A stretch of DNA of 64,000 nucleotides from Mantis religiosa. Taxonomy: Eukaryota > Arthropoda > Insecta > Mantodea > Mantidae. A model generated the notes under the pieces. The model was not told the DNA's origin and ran no database searches. It saw only the letters and a program-made list of their open reading frames with translations. A program made the position numbers and the translations under genes. Below are positions 34,029 to 46,035 of the stretch, piece after piece (positions within the stretch are counted from its first letter, which is position 1; every line of letters begins with the position of its first letter). Where the stretch lies: the NCBI GenBank assembly GCA_030765055.1, contig CM060958.1, positions 109,678,627 through 109,742,626 on the forward strand, written 5' to 3'.

Positions 34029-35730
34029 TGTGTTTCAAATGCGAAGAGTTCTCGCCTGTAGCGAATCAGATGCGTTAGAGCCTTCACCGTTGCCACCTCG
34101 TTATCCCCACTCTCTTTATATTTCCCTCTCTCTCGCACACTTGCGAGTGTTCGTGGCGCTAGACGTAAGGAAACGCAAACTGAATTTTTTAAAGTTTTAT
34201 AATAATGCAGTTATTGAAATCACAATTGCAACATGAATATGCGTACATTACGCAAATGTTTTACATTTTTATTTTTAAAATTAATTATAGTTTATGATTT
34301 ACTTATTTTCCTAATACAATGAAAATGCCAGCGGTGCATCCGTACAGCCGTGAATGTTACTTACGTTAAAGAGATAATTCGTCATTGTCATTGTCTTCAA
34401 CGTCTGAGTAATTCAAATTTATGGTGATACGTTCCAAAATCTCGTTACGTGCTATTTCTTTCCAAAAGTCGTCTTCTTGTAGTTTATCTGATGTCTCACG
34501 CAGTTTTCCCAGTCTTGCTGTGTTCCTGTCAATTTCTCCGTGATTAAGACGTTCAACGCCAGTCAGTTTAAAACTATTATAGTTGTGTTCTGGACTCGTG
34601 ACCCCCGCGGGATGAGGTGTGTGGGAGAGGGGAACCCTTGTCCGGTTACGCAGCGAGTGAGCAATACAATATACATTCAGCAATCACCTGCAGAAAGTCA
34701 CGTAGCCTACTTGCGTAGCAAGATGTAGAACTGGTTCAGTGCAGTAAGATTAACTAATCTTCTCACCATGTCTTAAGATCTTAAGAAACTTAAGACTGTG
34801 CATTCGGAAGGGCGTGAAATTATAAGTAGCGTTATAGATAAACGTGATGAAGAAGCTTTGAAAAAACAATATTCATATCCAGTGTCACAAGCTACACAAC
34901 CGGCTGCCGCTTGTGTAATAAGTAGGCTGCATGTTATCTTCCCAGCGTTTCTATCTGTACGCGAGTCGTATATCATTACGTCACCTTATCTATACGTATG
35001 TCTGTAGTGAGCGCATTCCTTTCAGTGTTCATAAGGTCAGAACATAACAATATTTCTGTTTGCAACATAATTTGAGCCCACATTAATTCAATTGGATTGT
35101 TCTAGGAGTAAGAAGGGGGGGAGGTGGATCGTGTCTCATTGATCCAGCTGATACACTTTTTCATGGAAGAGTAATTGAATAATGCTGCTTTGAACTCGAG
35201 TAAATAGAGATTACGAACCATTCATAAATAAAGATATAATGTGACCAGACACGTTCTGTCAGACTAGCAAGAAGTGTAGGTACCGTTTCCTCTCATCGAA
35301 TTTAACAAACACCTTGGCTTATTCAAAGTACATATCTCTTTTATCACGTCATGTCAAATGTTTACGTTTCAGTTCTGAGTAATTTCAAATATACGTTCAC
35401 GCATACATACCAACCAATAATTATATTCATTACAGTGCTTACGTCGCAATGCATTGTTATAATATAATGGTATCTACTTTATTTATTTGTATTAGAAAAA
35501 CTATTTGAGCTAAAACTATGGGGTTTTTACGGTTATGCTAAATACAATACTCTATCCTTTCTCATGGATCAGTTTTTGCAAAATCTGAATTTTTGTCTTA
35601 GCGCGAATAGTATTTATTTGAGATTGGTTAGTTTGCCTTTCGTCACACACTACTTGACAACACCGCAGCACTCCGATTGTTTGCTCACCTAGTAGCGCTC
35701 AGGGACAAACACCTTCCCATTTGAAACACA
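34029..35730 (-). mobile_element. TIR element family T, copy 2, with a nested insertion
   Basis: Inverted ends TGTGTTTCAAATGCGAA (left) and TTCCCATTTGAAACACA (right). It has the best-preserved family frame: minus strand 34366-34590 reads FKLTGVERLNHGEID, ARLGKLRETSDKLQEDDF, WKEIARNEILERI, SDVEDNDNDELSLN without a stop. The next bases are GTAAGT, a consensus 5' splice site. The frame is interrupted upstream by the element at 34573-35047. Excluding that insert, the copy is about 1.2 kb, like copy 1. Confidence 0.8.
34573..35047 (+). mobile_element. Small TIR element nested in T copy 2, with transposase N-terminal remnant
   Basis: Copies 1 and 3 of T lack this block. Its edges form an inverted repeat (GTTGTGTTCTGGAC against GTTATGTTCTGAC on the other strand). 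The plus-strand frame KLKTVHSEGREIISSVIDKR, EEALKKQYSYPVSQATQPAA resembles the N-terminal region of insect DDE transposases of the type seen at 23.3-23.8 kb. The catalytic part is absent. Confidence 0.5.
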
Positions 35731-37100
35731 GAGTAGTTGACTGTTTTAGTGACTTTCTACGTCTTCTGATAGTGGCAACGCTGGGTATCAACGTGAATGA
35801 TGATAAACGCTGCGGAAGAGGAAAATGGCAATGAATGACTCAATCCAGTTCGTTCACCCTAGTTGAGCGTGTTGTCATTAGTCCCAGGGTAGCAATGTCA
35901 TCAAGACATTAACAAAACGAAGCTGTATACGAATAAAGCGTAGCGCCAGATCTTAGCTGCAAGAAAGAAATTTAATTGGTACCAAAATTAATTGGTGTGT
36001 CGAACATTTATGTCTGCTTACAGTCAGAAGCTAAGATACAAAGATATCCAAAGGCAAATATCCAAATTCTGGATCCAAAACTTTTTATAGTGGAATATTA
36101 AGAACACAATGATGTTATATTTTCACGTATTTTTCAATATTTATTCCCTAACATATTTTCTGATACAACAGAGGTATTTGGTAGTGTGTTTCATCCAACT
36201 CACTTCTTCTAACGGTATTCTGATATTTTAGTTTCTGTTCTTTGCATCTTAAACGAAAATTCAATAGTAATATTTACGAAACTTTGTGTTAATATTCTAA
36301 ATTTAGCTCAGATACTGTTTTGTTTTTACTTGCCTTTCATTTGTTTTCCTTAAGCAGAGTAGAAAACTAACTTCGACAGAAGCATGATAAATGATTGGAT
36401 CTACTTACACTGAAGTATAGCTAATATCAATTTGAAGAGGATTAAAAGGGATAATTCCGTAAGAAAGTCATGAAGAACTAAGCTCTGTAGTGAAAGCAGC
36501 ACAACTGTCATAAAGACTTCAGAAAAATAAAGCACAAACGGATTTCTGAGACTACAAAGTGAATTTGAATATTGTTTTTACAACACTCCGGGATGATAAA
36601 AACATTTATTGATTTAACTGTAAATCCACTACACCATATTAGAATAATCAATTTCAAATTAAACATTTTTATTTAAAATTTTTGAGACCACCAAAGTTAT
36701 TTAATTTCGTTCAAATCAATGTTTATATTTAATTGGATTTAAACTTAAATTTAATTATTTTTGAGTACCTATATTTTGAATAAGCTGAGATAGATCAAAT
36801 AATAACTCATCTGTTAAGTTTATATACACATTTTTAAATTTTTATTATGGATTAATGATTTTTATAAAGGTTTCGTTACGCCAATTGATGTGTCTGTGTT
36901 TCCTGCGTCACAGTACAGTAGCAGGACTCTGCCCTACACAGTTACCCCCACCATCTTTTCAGATATTTTTCCAAGTAGCAGTGGTGGTGGTGATGAAGTG
37001 GCTGTTATTATAATCTTTGATGATTAGTTACTATGAAAGTTGCAATTATTATTTACTCTTACACTCCCCTTTTGATTGAAGAGATATGAACACAAAAACA
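35731..37100. other. No feature recognised
   Basis: AT-rich unique sequence, no motif. Confidence 0.4.
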
Positions 37101-37137
37101 GAGGGAGGGAGGGAGGGAGGGAGGGAGGTAGGGAGGG
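37101..37137. repeat. (GGGA)n microsatellite
   Basis: About nine GAGG/GGGA units, slightly interrupted. Confidence 0.9.
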
Positions 37138-40100
37138 GAAAAGAGAGATGAGGAATGTTGCGTGTAGTCCTTTTCTACCACAGCCATAGACACAGAAAAG
37201 CAAGTCGTATGAAACATAGAAGTCCTAGGTTCATGCACTAACACTTGGACAGCCCTTGGTGACCAGCGCCTCCATTTCCTGTGCTGTAAGCTCGGTGTGG
37301 CCTGGATGCATCCCCCTCCCTCAGTCGTTTCCCTTGCGCTCTACGCTTATCGCTCCCGGGTCGCAAAAGAAAATGCCAGCCATAACGTGTTCACTCCCTA
37401 GACATCGTGTGAGGGAAAACCCTTCCCTGAAAACATGGTCCTCCAACTCTGGAGTCTAAGTAGGAAGCGAGAGAACGAAAGAGAAGCAAAGAGAGATAGA
37501 GGCACTGATCTGCTGACCTTGTGCAGAGCCATTTCTCAGGTGGGGCATCCAGATAATGGTGGTCAAAAACTATAGAAGGAATTTACGGTTCGAAGTGTAA
37601 CATGTTCATCCCACGCCGAAGAATTCATTCCTGCGTTGAATGTGTCTGGTGCTCTGTGTTGATGGCGTGCTGAGACAGCTCGGTTATTTTCAAAACACAC
37701 AGCATACGAAATACGGGCTGAGGAAAAAGTATAGAACAATGTTTTGTTACACTTTCGTGAAGTGACTTTTTTATTAATATTTTTCTTCTTTTTTTTAAAA
37801 AAAAAAAATCTGTAGGATCAATATGTTTTCATATTACTATGATTATGAATAGGGCGCGACTTTTTGAAGTAAAAAAAAAAATTAGGCGCGTTTAGCACTT
37901 TTTGTGGGTAGTGAATTAAACTGAGCCGTCACGCTGCAATATGTGACGCTCATTTGGGTGAAGTCGGCTCGAGTCGGCTCAATCCGAAGTAATCCCCCCC
38001 CCCCCACGCACTGTATTTCATTTGGCCTATTGAAATGGTTCAGGTTTAAATGGATCGCACTGTATTTTACGTATGTATGGTTTCCAATTTATAGAAGAAC
38101 GCAAACTTCTTGTGACTTCTGTTATTTTGTCATTTAAGCTATATAGGTTGCTGGATAATCTACAAAATTTTATTGCATATTCGAACGACAGGAATTCATT
38201 TATTTTTCGGGAGAATAAAAATTAACTTTGTGTTATAATTTTTCAGCATTATTTGACTAGGGAGATTTATCTGGAAGGTCACCTCGATACTCGAGAAAGA
38301 GGGTGAAAAGAAAAAAAATGAACAACATACATGTATTTCTTTTGAATTTTTCTTCATTTCTGAAATGTTCAATCAAATTTGTGTTAGCTAACATTAAACC
38401 TGGCTCTCCGAGTTCACAATGGTGTCAAAGACAATTTCGAAAATAGCCATACCCAAATACATAGCTGAATCTTGTTTTTGTTTACAAAAAGAAGCAAACA
38501 TTACCTAAGTTTAGGCAGTAACTTAACCCAAATTGGTAGAAATGTAAGGATTGTACAAGAAGATGGACATCGTCATGGACCAGTAATGTTATTCGTGTAT
38601 GAAAGGAACAAGAAATGCATTAGAAGTCCGATTCATTTATTTTGAAGCCACTGTGCGTGAAGGTAGCTGTAGGGGTAGTCGAGGGTAGGAGTGGTAGCTG
38701 TTTCCGGCGTTAATTTCACCGGATGCTCCAGAAGAAGTTTCGTTGTTATCGTATCGGCCTGGCCCTACGGCGTCAATATTTCATCAACTTGATTAGAAAC
38801 ACCTTTCAAAACATCGCTGTGCTCCCTTGTTTTTCCAGCATTACTAAATCAGTAGATATCAACTTTGAAAATGGATATTGTTTACCCTTTTAGGAAATTT
38901 TCCAGAACAACAGGTTGTTTCCTGTTTTGTATAACCTTCATCTTTTTCACTGTTAGCGGTGTTCTGGCCGTAGGAAACAGATGCCTAACGTTTCAGGCGG
39001 TAAAATTATCAACTTCCTTTGATACACAGTTACTGAATTAATTTTTGGTTTCTTTATGTCAGCGAAGTCAATTTGTATAAGCTTTTGTTTTAGCCTACCA
39101 CTTAAAACTTAGCCGAACTTCTACAAAATACCTTAATTACATTAAATTAATTTTAAACCTATTTCTACACCTATTTATAAATTAGCACATAGCAACTTTG
39201 ATGTGCCCTTGATGATTATTTCAAAAATTTAATTTAAACTTTAAAGTATCCATTATCTAATTCTTATCTTATCTTATATCTTTAAGACTTTTAATGCCGT
39301 AATTAAATTTATTAATATTTAATCTTATTTTACAAAGACGATATAATCTACAACCCTTAAATATAATAACGTAAAAAAAAAAGATACTCGCCGGATTCAT
39401 TCATTGATACTATAATGAAATAATTCAGTATATATAAACAAAAACATGCACTAACACTCCATTACCTTTCATTACAAAATAATGTCACACTTTTTGAGGT
39501 TAAGAGAGCTAGCGTCTTGCAAAAACAAATGTAAAAGTTTAAACAGCTTCATGCACAAAAATGTTCAAATTTTATTGACTCAAATGTATAAATATTTCTA
39601 TAATAACAGGAGGGGTTAGTGCTTATTTATTTTCCTATTATTGCTATATCCTTAACACTATAAGAGAATCACGAAACACAAGAAATTAATTTTATATAAA
39701 AGAATGGTTTATTATCTTATTTAAACAATCAATGTACCAACACGTTAGTTCCTCTTGGAGTTATAATTTTATTTCATATACTTATATTTAACATTCTGTG
39801 GGGATATACATACCAGGTGAGTCAGCTGCCCCTTATTTTCGAGTTTTATGCAATTCGCGTTTTATACCCCAACATGAAAACATCGACCCCATTACGAGGT
39901 TCTACCCGCGTTTTTAACATGGATGTTAAACACTCGATGAAATTATTACTAATATAGATGCTATCGCATCGTGTGTAGTATATTCGTAATTAGACAGTTG
40001 ACGTTTGCACGTCTCCAAATGTTCACTGGAACCAGCGAATACTATATGTTAGACGGAATGTTTATCTCTCACGTTACTAGGCAGCTCAGTTGGAACTAGC

Positions 40101-42774
40101 GCAAAACTGCGATGTCATTTGTCTGTTGTGACGATGGTTGGATTCCTCTGTATAGGTATACTAACTTTTGTTGCCATGTAATACTCACAATTTGCAATTA
40201 TTATTCTGAAAACTGTTTTATTTTAATTCATAATTATTTTATTTATGTTTTATGAATTTTTATGCTTCTTTATTGGTGAAATACAAGTAAATAGTTGTTA
40301 AAACGCACCTATAGGTAGGTGCAATTGAAATAAAGATCATTTATACACATTTGAACACAAAAAACATGGAAGTTACAGTATCAGAGTTTAACATGGAAGC
40401 TAAACACAATTTTGCAGACTTAGAATTATTGTGCTATTAAAAATTTCGTTTCAAATTGTTGTGTTTTGTGTCACTGGAATAACCATTTTTCTATTTCTGG
40501 AACACGACTCCTCTATCGAAGTAAGTGCTTGAACTGATGACCTTCTTGGGTAATGCATGCCCTCAGGGACTTTAAAATTAAATTATTGTTAATTCGGTTT
40601 CCAAGTTTTGATGCACATAAAAATAATTACAATGCTGAAACTCGAACCTGTGTCATTGGCTGTTAGGACACAAGAGAGGTTATAATTCCATTGAGCTGTT
40701 TCGAGGCTTGCCTGAAAGTACGTTCTGGGTTCATGGTACGACTTGTATGTCTGGTGCTATAACTTTGCCACCTCGCGAGTTCTCGTGCTTGATTTAGCCT
40801 TTTAAGACACTTTTAATCATTTGCAGTGTGTTTTAATATTATTACATAAATAGCAAAAACTCTTATGCATGTTAATTGAGTTTCACGAGACGTAGTTTAA
40901 GGAAAAATGTAAATAAGCCATTGTTTAATAACATATCCGTTTTGACTCTATGCGTCCATTATGGGTGAGGCGTGTCTCTAATTTTTTCTAATTTTTGGCA
41001 GCCAATCCCAGCTCTAAGTACAAGAATCAGTCATTTTCTTTTTAGCCGACGCTGTTAGTGTACTCATATGATAGATCCATTTTTTCCGAGACGTTTACTG
41101 AATTACTTTGCCATGTGTACACTAGTAAAAAGTTTGTAAAATCGCCTGGTAACCGGAATTCGCTCGCAGTAAAGGAATCGTATATTCTTGAGGTGTCCTT
41201 TATCAAGAAGTACGTTTTGTCCCTTAAACCGCTATTCCTCTGAATTTCGCGCATTCCTCTTTCTAAGAACGTTAAGTAATGCAGCTTAGTAAGCGCAAAA
41301 CTGGACTAAGGCTGACATGACGTTTGATGGGTGGCCTACCCTGCAAACGAATAAGGCGCGGCTGATTCACCTGCTTTTATATTTCATTGACTCCTTTTCT
41401 GTATATTCCCCAATTTGCTTAACATTCTTTCAAGCATTTAACCGTATAATAAAAAGGAAGATAATCTATTTTTAATTCGGTAAAAATACGTATGACACAT
41501 TAATTCCTTATCAAATTTGATTTCTATAAGGACGTATATACATGTAATTAAAAAGGCTATTTTTGTTTTTGCTTAAAGTGCTTTAATAATCATGTTTTTA
41601 AAGTGTTAAACACCTTTCTTACATTATACAGTTTCTAAGTTGGTTGATATGTTTTATATTTTCTGCTGTGTGTACAAGAATTATTCATAACTATACTGTG
41701 ATAAGAAAAAGATTACAAAAGTTTAAATAATGAGTATGCATAATATTAAATACAAATATTTGTGAATAAAGAAATGTTTTGTTTTATATGCACAAAAATA
41801 TAGGAGTATTTCGTTACGGTACCATAGCTATAGATAAACTTTGAGAAAGTTACGAAGTTTTATTGAAATAATATTGTAGGTTGCTATATTTATATAAAAA
41901 TAATCCGGTACAACAACAAACTCAAACGTTTGGTATTTGTTGAATGGTGGAATAAAGTTCTTCTTCGATATTTTGAAAAGAGTTAAGGAATAACTTTTAT
42001 TGTTAGATACCTCTGAAACATAACCACTTCGTTTTCACAATTACATGGCAATTAACTCGAGGTCTTAACTCTTGCGGTCTTGATGTAGGAGTATCTTAAT
42101 TACTTTAGCTGAACTTAAGATGAGTATCATGACTTCTGGTGAAGCAGGGGGAAGGATACCTAGACATATTCATAATGCTTACCCAGCACAGCGGAGTGCC
42201 CTTTCAGATTCGGTCTATTAGTAGTAAATATTAGTAAATATAGTAGATCTAGTGCCAACTTGCTGCCTTGTAAGGTTAGTAATAATAACTCAGAATACTG
42301 TAAGTTGAACATAGGACGAACGTCATACTGGTGACCTGTCACATACGAGGTCAATGTACAGGCTACAAAACAACCGGTGGACCTTATACCTAACAATAGC
42401 ACAGCCTAGTGTGGTATAAAGGAAATAGAACAGGTTGTACTGAAAAAATATATCAACCCTTGTATTCTTCAAAAATAAACCATAAAGAGAATGTCTTTGG
42501 ACTGCTAGACTTTAAGATTCAGCTAAGCGTAAGAACACTGCCAATTGCCAAGACCACACTACGCCTCCAGTGCCGGAATTTTGCCCCGTACGAGTTCCTT
42601 TAAATGCCAGTAAGTATACAGACATGTGGTGGTTGTTTCTGAGCATACACTATCTGTTCCGGGTTTCAAAGTCATGATCTTCGGATCTGTAGGTCCCCGC
42701 CTAAACAACTGAACCCCCTAGACTGACAATTTTGGTTAGTGTTTGGGTATCAAACACCAAGCATATTAATACAT
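37138..42774. other. Long unassigned stretch with a few remnants
   Basis: No convincing coding frame in 5.6 kb. At 38030-38075 a solitary DUF4817-type terminal sequence occurs (TATTGAAATGGTTCAGG, AAATGGATCGCACTGTA). At 40625-40710 the minus strand has a tRNA-like pair (CAGCTCAATGGAATTATAAC and AGGTTCGAGTTTCAGC). The rest looks like unique intronic or intergenic DNA. Confidence 0.4.
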
Positions 42775-43735
42775 TAAAGCGATCCATATAAAACTGAACC
42801 ATTTCAATAGGTCTTAACTTATGAAAAAAATAATAGGTTACACGTGCAACTTTGGGAAAATATAATGCACAATTGGGAGATTACAACATCTCAGAGGACA
42901 TGTTGGAAGTGTCCTCCACCAGCATCTATACATGTTTGCACTGGTCTCACAATATTCTCTGAAGTTTTACGGAGAGTATCCTCGCCAATGTTACTTATCT
43001 AGGTTCAAATGGATTTTCTTTCTTTCATTCTTTTTTTTTTTTTTTTTTTTTGTAATTTACGTCCTCCAACGCTAAGTCATATCGGACGGTGAATGAATTG
43101 GGTGAAATGATGCTCAAATGAGTCCAGGGCCCATGGAGCTTAGAATTACCCGACATTCGTCTTGAAGGGTAAGGGAAAACCCCGGATAAAACCTTATCTT
43201 GGTAACTCACCCTAACCGAGATTCCAACTCGGGACCTCTTTAACGTGAGGCAGACACGCTACCATCTACGCTACCGAGGCGGGCTCAAATGGATTTCTTG
43301 AGAACATCAATTGTCCGTGACCTATTCTTGTACACTCTCTCTTGTACAGTTTCTTTGATAATCGAATAGTTTCAAAGGGTCTGTGGCCTCCCAGATTCCC
43401 TGACCTGACCTCACAGGATTTTTTTTGTGGGGAGTATCTAAAAATAGGCCATGGACAATTGATGTTCTCAAGGAATCCATTGGAACCGAAATACGTAACA
43501 TTGGCGAGGATACTCTCCGTAAAACTTCAGAGAATATGGTGAGACGAATGCAAACATGTATAGACGTTGGTGGAGGACACTTCTAACATTTTCTCTGAGA
43601 TGTAAATAGTGTAATGTAATCTCCGAATTGTGTATTATACTCTCCCAAAGTTGCACGTGTGTCCTATTATTGCTTCAAAAGTTATGGTGTATTGGAATGG
43701 TTCAGGTTTATATGGATCGCGCTATACAAGTGTGT
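42775..43735. mobile_element. Inverted pair of DUF4817-type transposase 3' ends (fold-back), SINE in left arm
   Basis: The left arm reads outward on the minus strand: AGCGATCCATATAAAACTGA at the edge, then the C-terminus of the transposase in reverse (CTCCACCAGCATCTATACATG). The right arm reads outward on the plus strand: FFDNRIVSKGLWPPRFPDL, DFFCGEYLK, then CACTTCTAACATTTTCTCTG and ATGGTTCAGGTTTATATGG at the edge. The centre is near 43340. Arms are about 300 bp (left, without the SINE) and 395 bp (right). Only the C-terminal transposase part is present in either arm, with stops. Confidence 0.8.
43021..43284 (-). mobile_element. SINE family A, copy 13, full length with TSD
   Basis: Complete antisense copy ending GCTACCGAGGCGGGC. 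Flanks are TCAAATGGATTTTCTT (43005-43020) and TCAAATGGATTTCTT (43285-43299). It interrupts the left arm of the fold-back. Confidence 0.92.
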
Positions 43736-44011
43736 TACGTTTCGGAGGTGAGGTATTTGCTTTCTTATAGAAAATATGGACACATAAGAGTTCAGTCCCG
43801 AGTTTGTGACGCCTGATTTTGTTGTTCAGCAGTTCAAATAATCCGAAGTGCAGGGGCGTAAAGAATGAGAAACCGTGATGTGAGATATTAAATTACCTCC
43901 AAAATAGACGGGGACTTGCATTCTGATGAACCTGCCATGCTGGGGAGTGTAAAGGGTCTGTTTCAGAGCTCTCCAGTACCAACAGATAGCACAAGAAGCT
44001 GCGTGACTTAC
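43736..44011 (-). other. Intron sequence downstream of the NOL4-family exon
   Basis: Directly follows the GTAAGT donor (44006-44011 on the minus strand). No motif inside. Confidence 0.5.
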
Positions 44012-44371
44012 CTCGACATCGATTTTAAGCGCGTCCTCATCCGTGTAACCCAGGCTTCGCATGTGCTTGAGGTAGGTGGTTGTTATAGGAAGGCTGAAGT
44101 CGATGTCCGGAGGTTCGACGAGCTTCTTCAGGTGGTTGTTATTGTTATGATGGTTATGGTGGTTATTGTGGTTGGGACTGCCGAAGGGTTTCAGAGTGAG
44201 GGGCGTGGACGTGGCTCTGTGGCTGTTGTGACTCAGCTTCCTGGGCAAGGCAGGGGAGTTATCGGCGTCGGGGCCGGGGGAGGGAGACCGGGGGCGGCGC
44301 TGGCACTCGGTGCACCCCAGCAGGAACCGCGTCACCGCCTCCCTCGGCAGGAACGCATACGTCTCCGTTAT
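44012..44371 (-). CDS. Nol4: Internal exon of a NOL4 (nucleolar protein 4) family gene
   Basis: This 360-bp exon is the clearest host coding sequence here. On the minus strand an acceptor (CCCTTGTTGCAG, pyrimidine-rich) precedes ATA at 44371, and GAG at 44012 is followed by the donor GTAAGT. The 120 codons are open and both introns would be phase 0. Residues 1-26 (ITETYAFLPREAVTRFLLGC, then TECQRR) match the conserved YAFLPREAVTRFL..C.ECQ block of animal NOL4/NOL4L proteins. The C-terminal part (DIDFSLPITTTYLKHMRSLG, then YTDEDALKIDVE) aligns with the family's IDYxMPIT..Y.KHM segment. Between them lie a Ser/Pro-rich stretch (RPRSPSPGPDADNSPALPRK) and a His/Asn run of about 14 residues that look lineage-specific. 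The exon is much more GC-rich than its surroundings. NOL4 proteins are poorly understood nuclear proteins. No other exon of the gene was recognised in the window, so flanking introns are probably long. The family match is from memory of the motif, not a search. Confidence 0.85.
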
Positions 44372-45029
44372 CTGCAACAAGGGCAGGTACAGTCAGTACA
44401 AGCATTGTAGTGCTCATGTTTTGGCTGTGAATCTGTCTGGAACAAGCGATTGGCAACTCGCGAAGAACACAACAGTCCTAACAAATCCTAAACTCTACCA
44501 TTTGATTGTCAAAAATTCATATTTACATTAAGTGCTGTAGATGCTCGAACTTATCGCTCTGTTACAGACAGAATACAAATATAAGATGTGTGTAAGTATG
44601 TGCAAATTACTATTTCCTTAGATAAATAACGATTCTGAGAGTCACCAGTACGCCGTGAATTCATACCCTAACTGTTGCCTTTTTGTCTTTTCTGTTTAGA
44701 AATTCGTGATCTTAATAGTTAGGGCTAAGAAGTTGAGGAAATATTCCTCTCCTCCCACTAGTATCTGAAGATGAAGCCCAAAATATGTTAACTATGGATC
44801 GCTATGAACCAGAAAATGCAGGATTTTACTTGTTCTTGTTGCCTTTTTAGGTATGGTAGTTATTTAAAGGTTCTTCTTTTGACTTTTTATTTGTCAGTTT
44901 TGTCTTTTTAACTATTTATTTTATTTAAATGTCCTTTCATAGCACTTTTGTTTCATTTAACAATGCTTTTTTGCAACTTTAACTTCTATCTTTCCTATTT
45001 AGCATAAATTCTGATTTCTTTTAACTAAC
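44372..45029 (-). other. Intron sequence upstream of the NOL4-family exon
   Basis: Begins with the acceptor AG (44372-44373) and pyrimidine tract. The rest is T-rich with no recognised repeat. Confidence 0.45.
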
Positions 45030-45611
45030 ACATTACTCCTAAGACTGGTTAGAGCAGGTAACAGATCAGATGATCCTTTCTATTGCATTCAAGTCATTGC
45101 GTCAGCAGAAAACCTAGTAAAGCCGCACTAAATACTGGTTATTTTTCTTCATAAGACCTCACTCATTTCAAATATGCACCAGTGACATCTGTTGACGTGG
45201 AGAGAAGCTTCTCAATGTTTTCGTAATGTGCTGTCAGAAAACAGATGATTCTTTCCACCTAAGAATTTAGAGATGACTGTTGTAATAATTATAACGCCAA
45301 CTGAGGTAAGCTTTTGAAATTGAATTTCTGTAACTCGATGGTGGTTAAGCCAATTATGATTTAATTATTACTGTTTCAATTCATGGTGATTTTTTCAAAA
45401 ATAATAATAAAAAAAAGACAGACGAAATCTAACAACATAATATAGGTCTCGTTAAAGGAAGAAAAATTAATGCAAAATTATTTTTATGTGGAGCAAATTA
45501 TGTATTTGGAAATGATTCCCTCTTTTCAGCGATGTGTCGATAACATGTTTTCTCAATACTTGATGCCGATACCCGAATTTTCCACGATACCCGACACCAC
45601 CATCTCTACTT
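45030..45611 (+). mobile_element. hAT transposon relic with C-terminal dimerisation motif (H2)
   Basis: Near 45170 one frame reads KYAPVTSVDVERSFSMF, and after a one-base shift NVLSENR then KNLEMTVV. This is the hATC signature of a Charlie-like group (APVTSVDVERSFS). The right edge, CCCGACACCACCATCTCTA at 45592-45611, is the reverse of a TAGAGATG-type hAT end. TCGATA-type subterminal sequence precedes it. Inactive. Confidence 0.75.
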
Positions 45612-46035
45612 CTAGTTTAAATACAAATAGAATGTTGGAATAACTCTTTAATGTTAATAGAATTAATTAGGTGTACATATTTAATGAGATAAAACTTTAA
45701 AACATCAGTGTTCTTATTTCTAAACTCTACGTTAGATTTCCAAAAACAAAACAACCCACGTTTATAAGTTTTTGTTAAAAATACTAGCATTTCCACTCTA
45801 GCAAACCTTGTGGAAAGTTCTTGCGGTTATATAAGCATGTCATTCTTGTGATGTTTGAGAGTGAACCAGTTTGGCTAGTGAAGAGGTTTGCTGAGGTATT
45901 GTCCACCCAGCACAAGAAGGCGAGACAGAGGAATGAGTAACGTAATCACTTTTGCTGTGTTTATGCTCGTGTTCCGAATATGATATGATAGATTTATCTA
46001 AAATACACATTGTTGTGACATAACTCACCCATGCA
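45612..46035. other. No feature recognised
   Basis: AT-rich sequence before the tandem array. Confidence 0.4.

Noticed and set aside
43916..44410. 164-codon plus-strand frame
   Set aside because: It is antisense to the NOL4-family exon and open because of that exon's GC-rich codon use.
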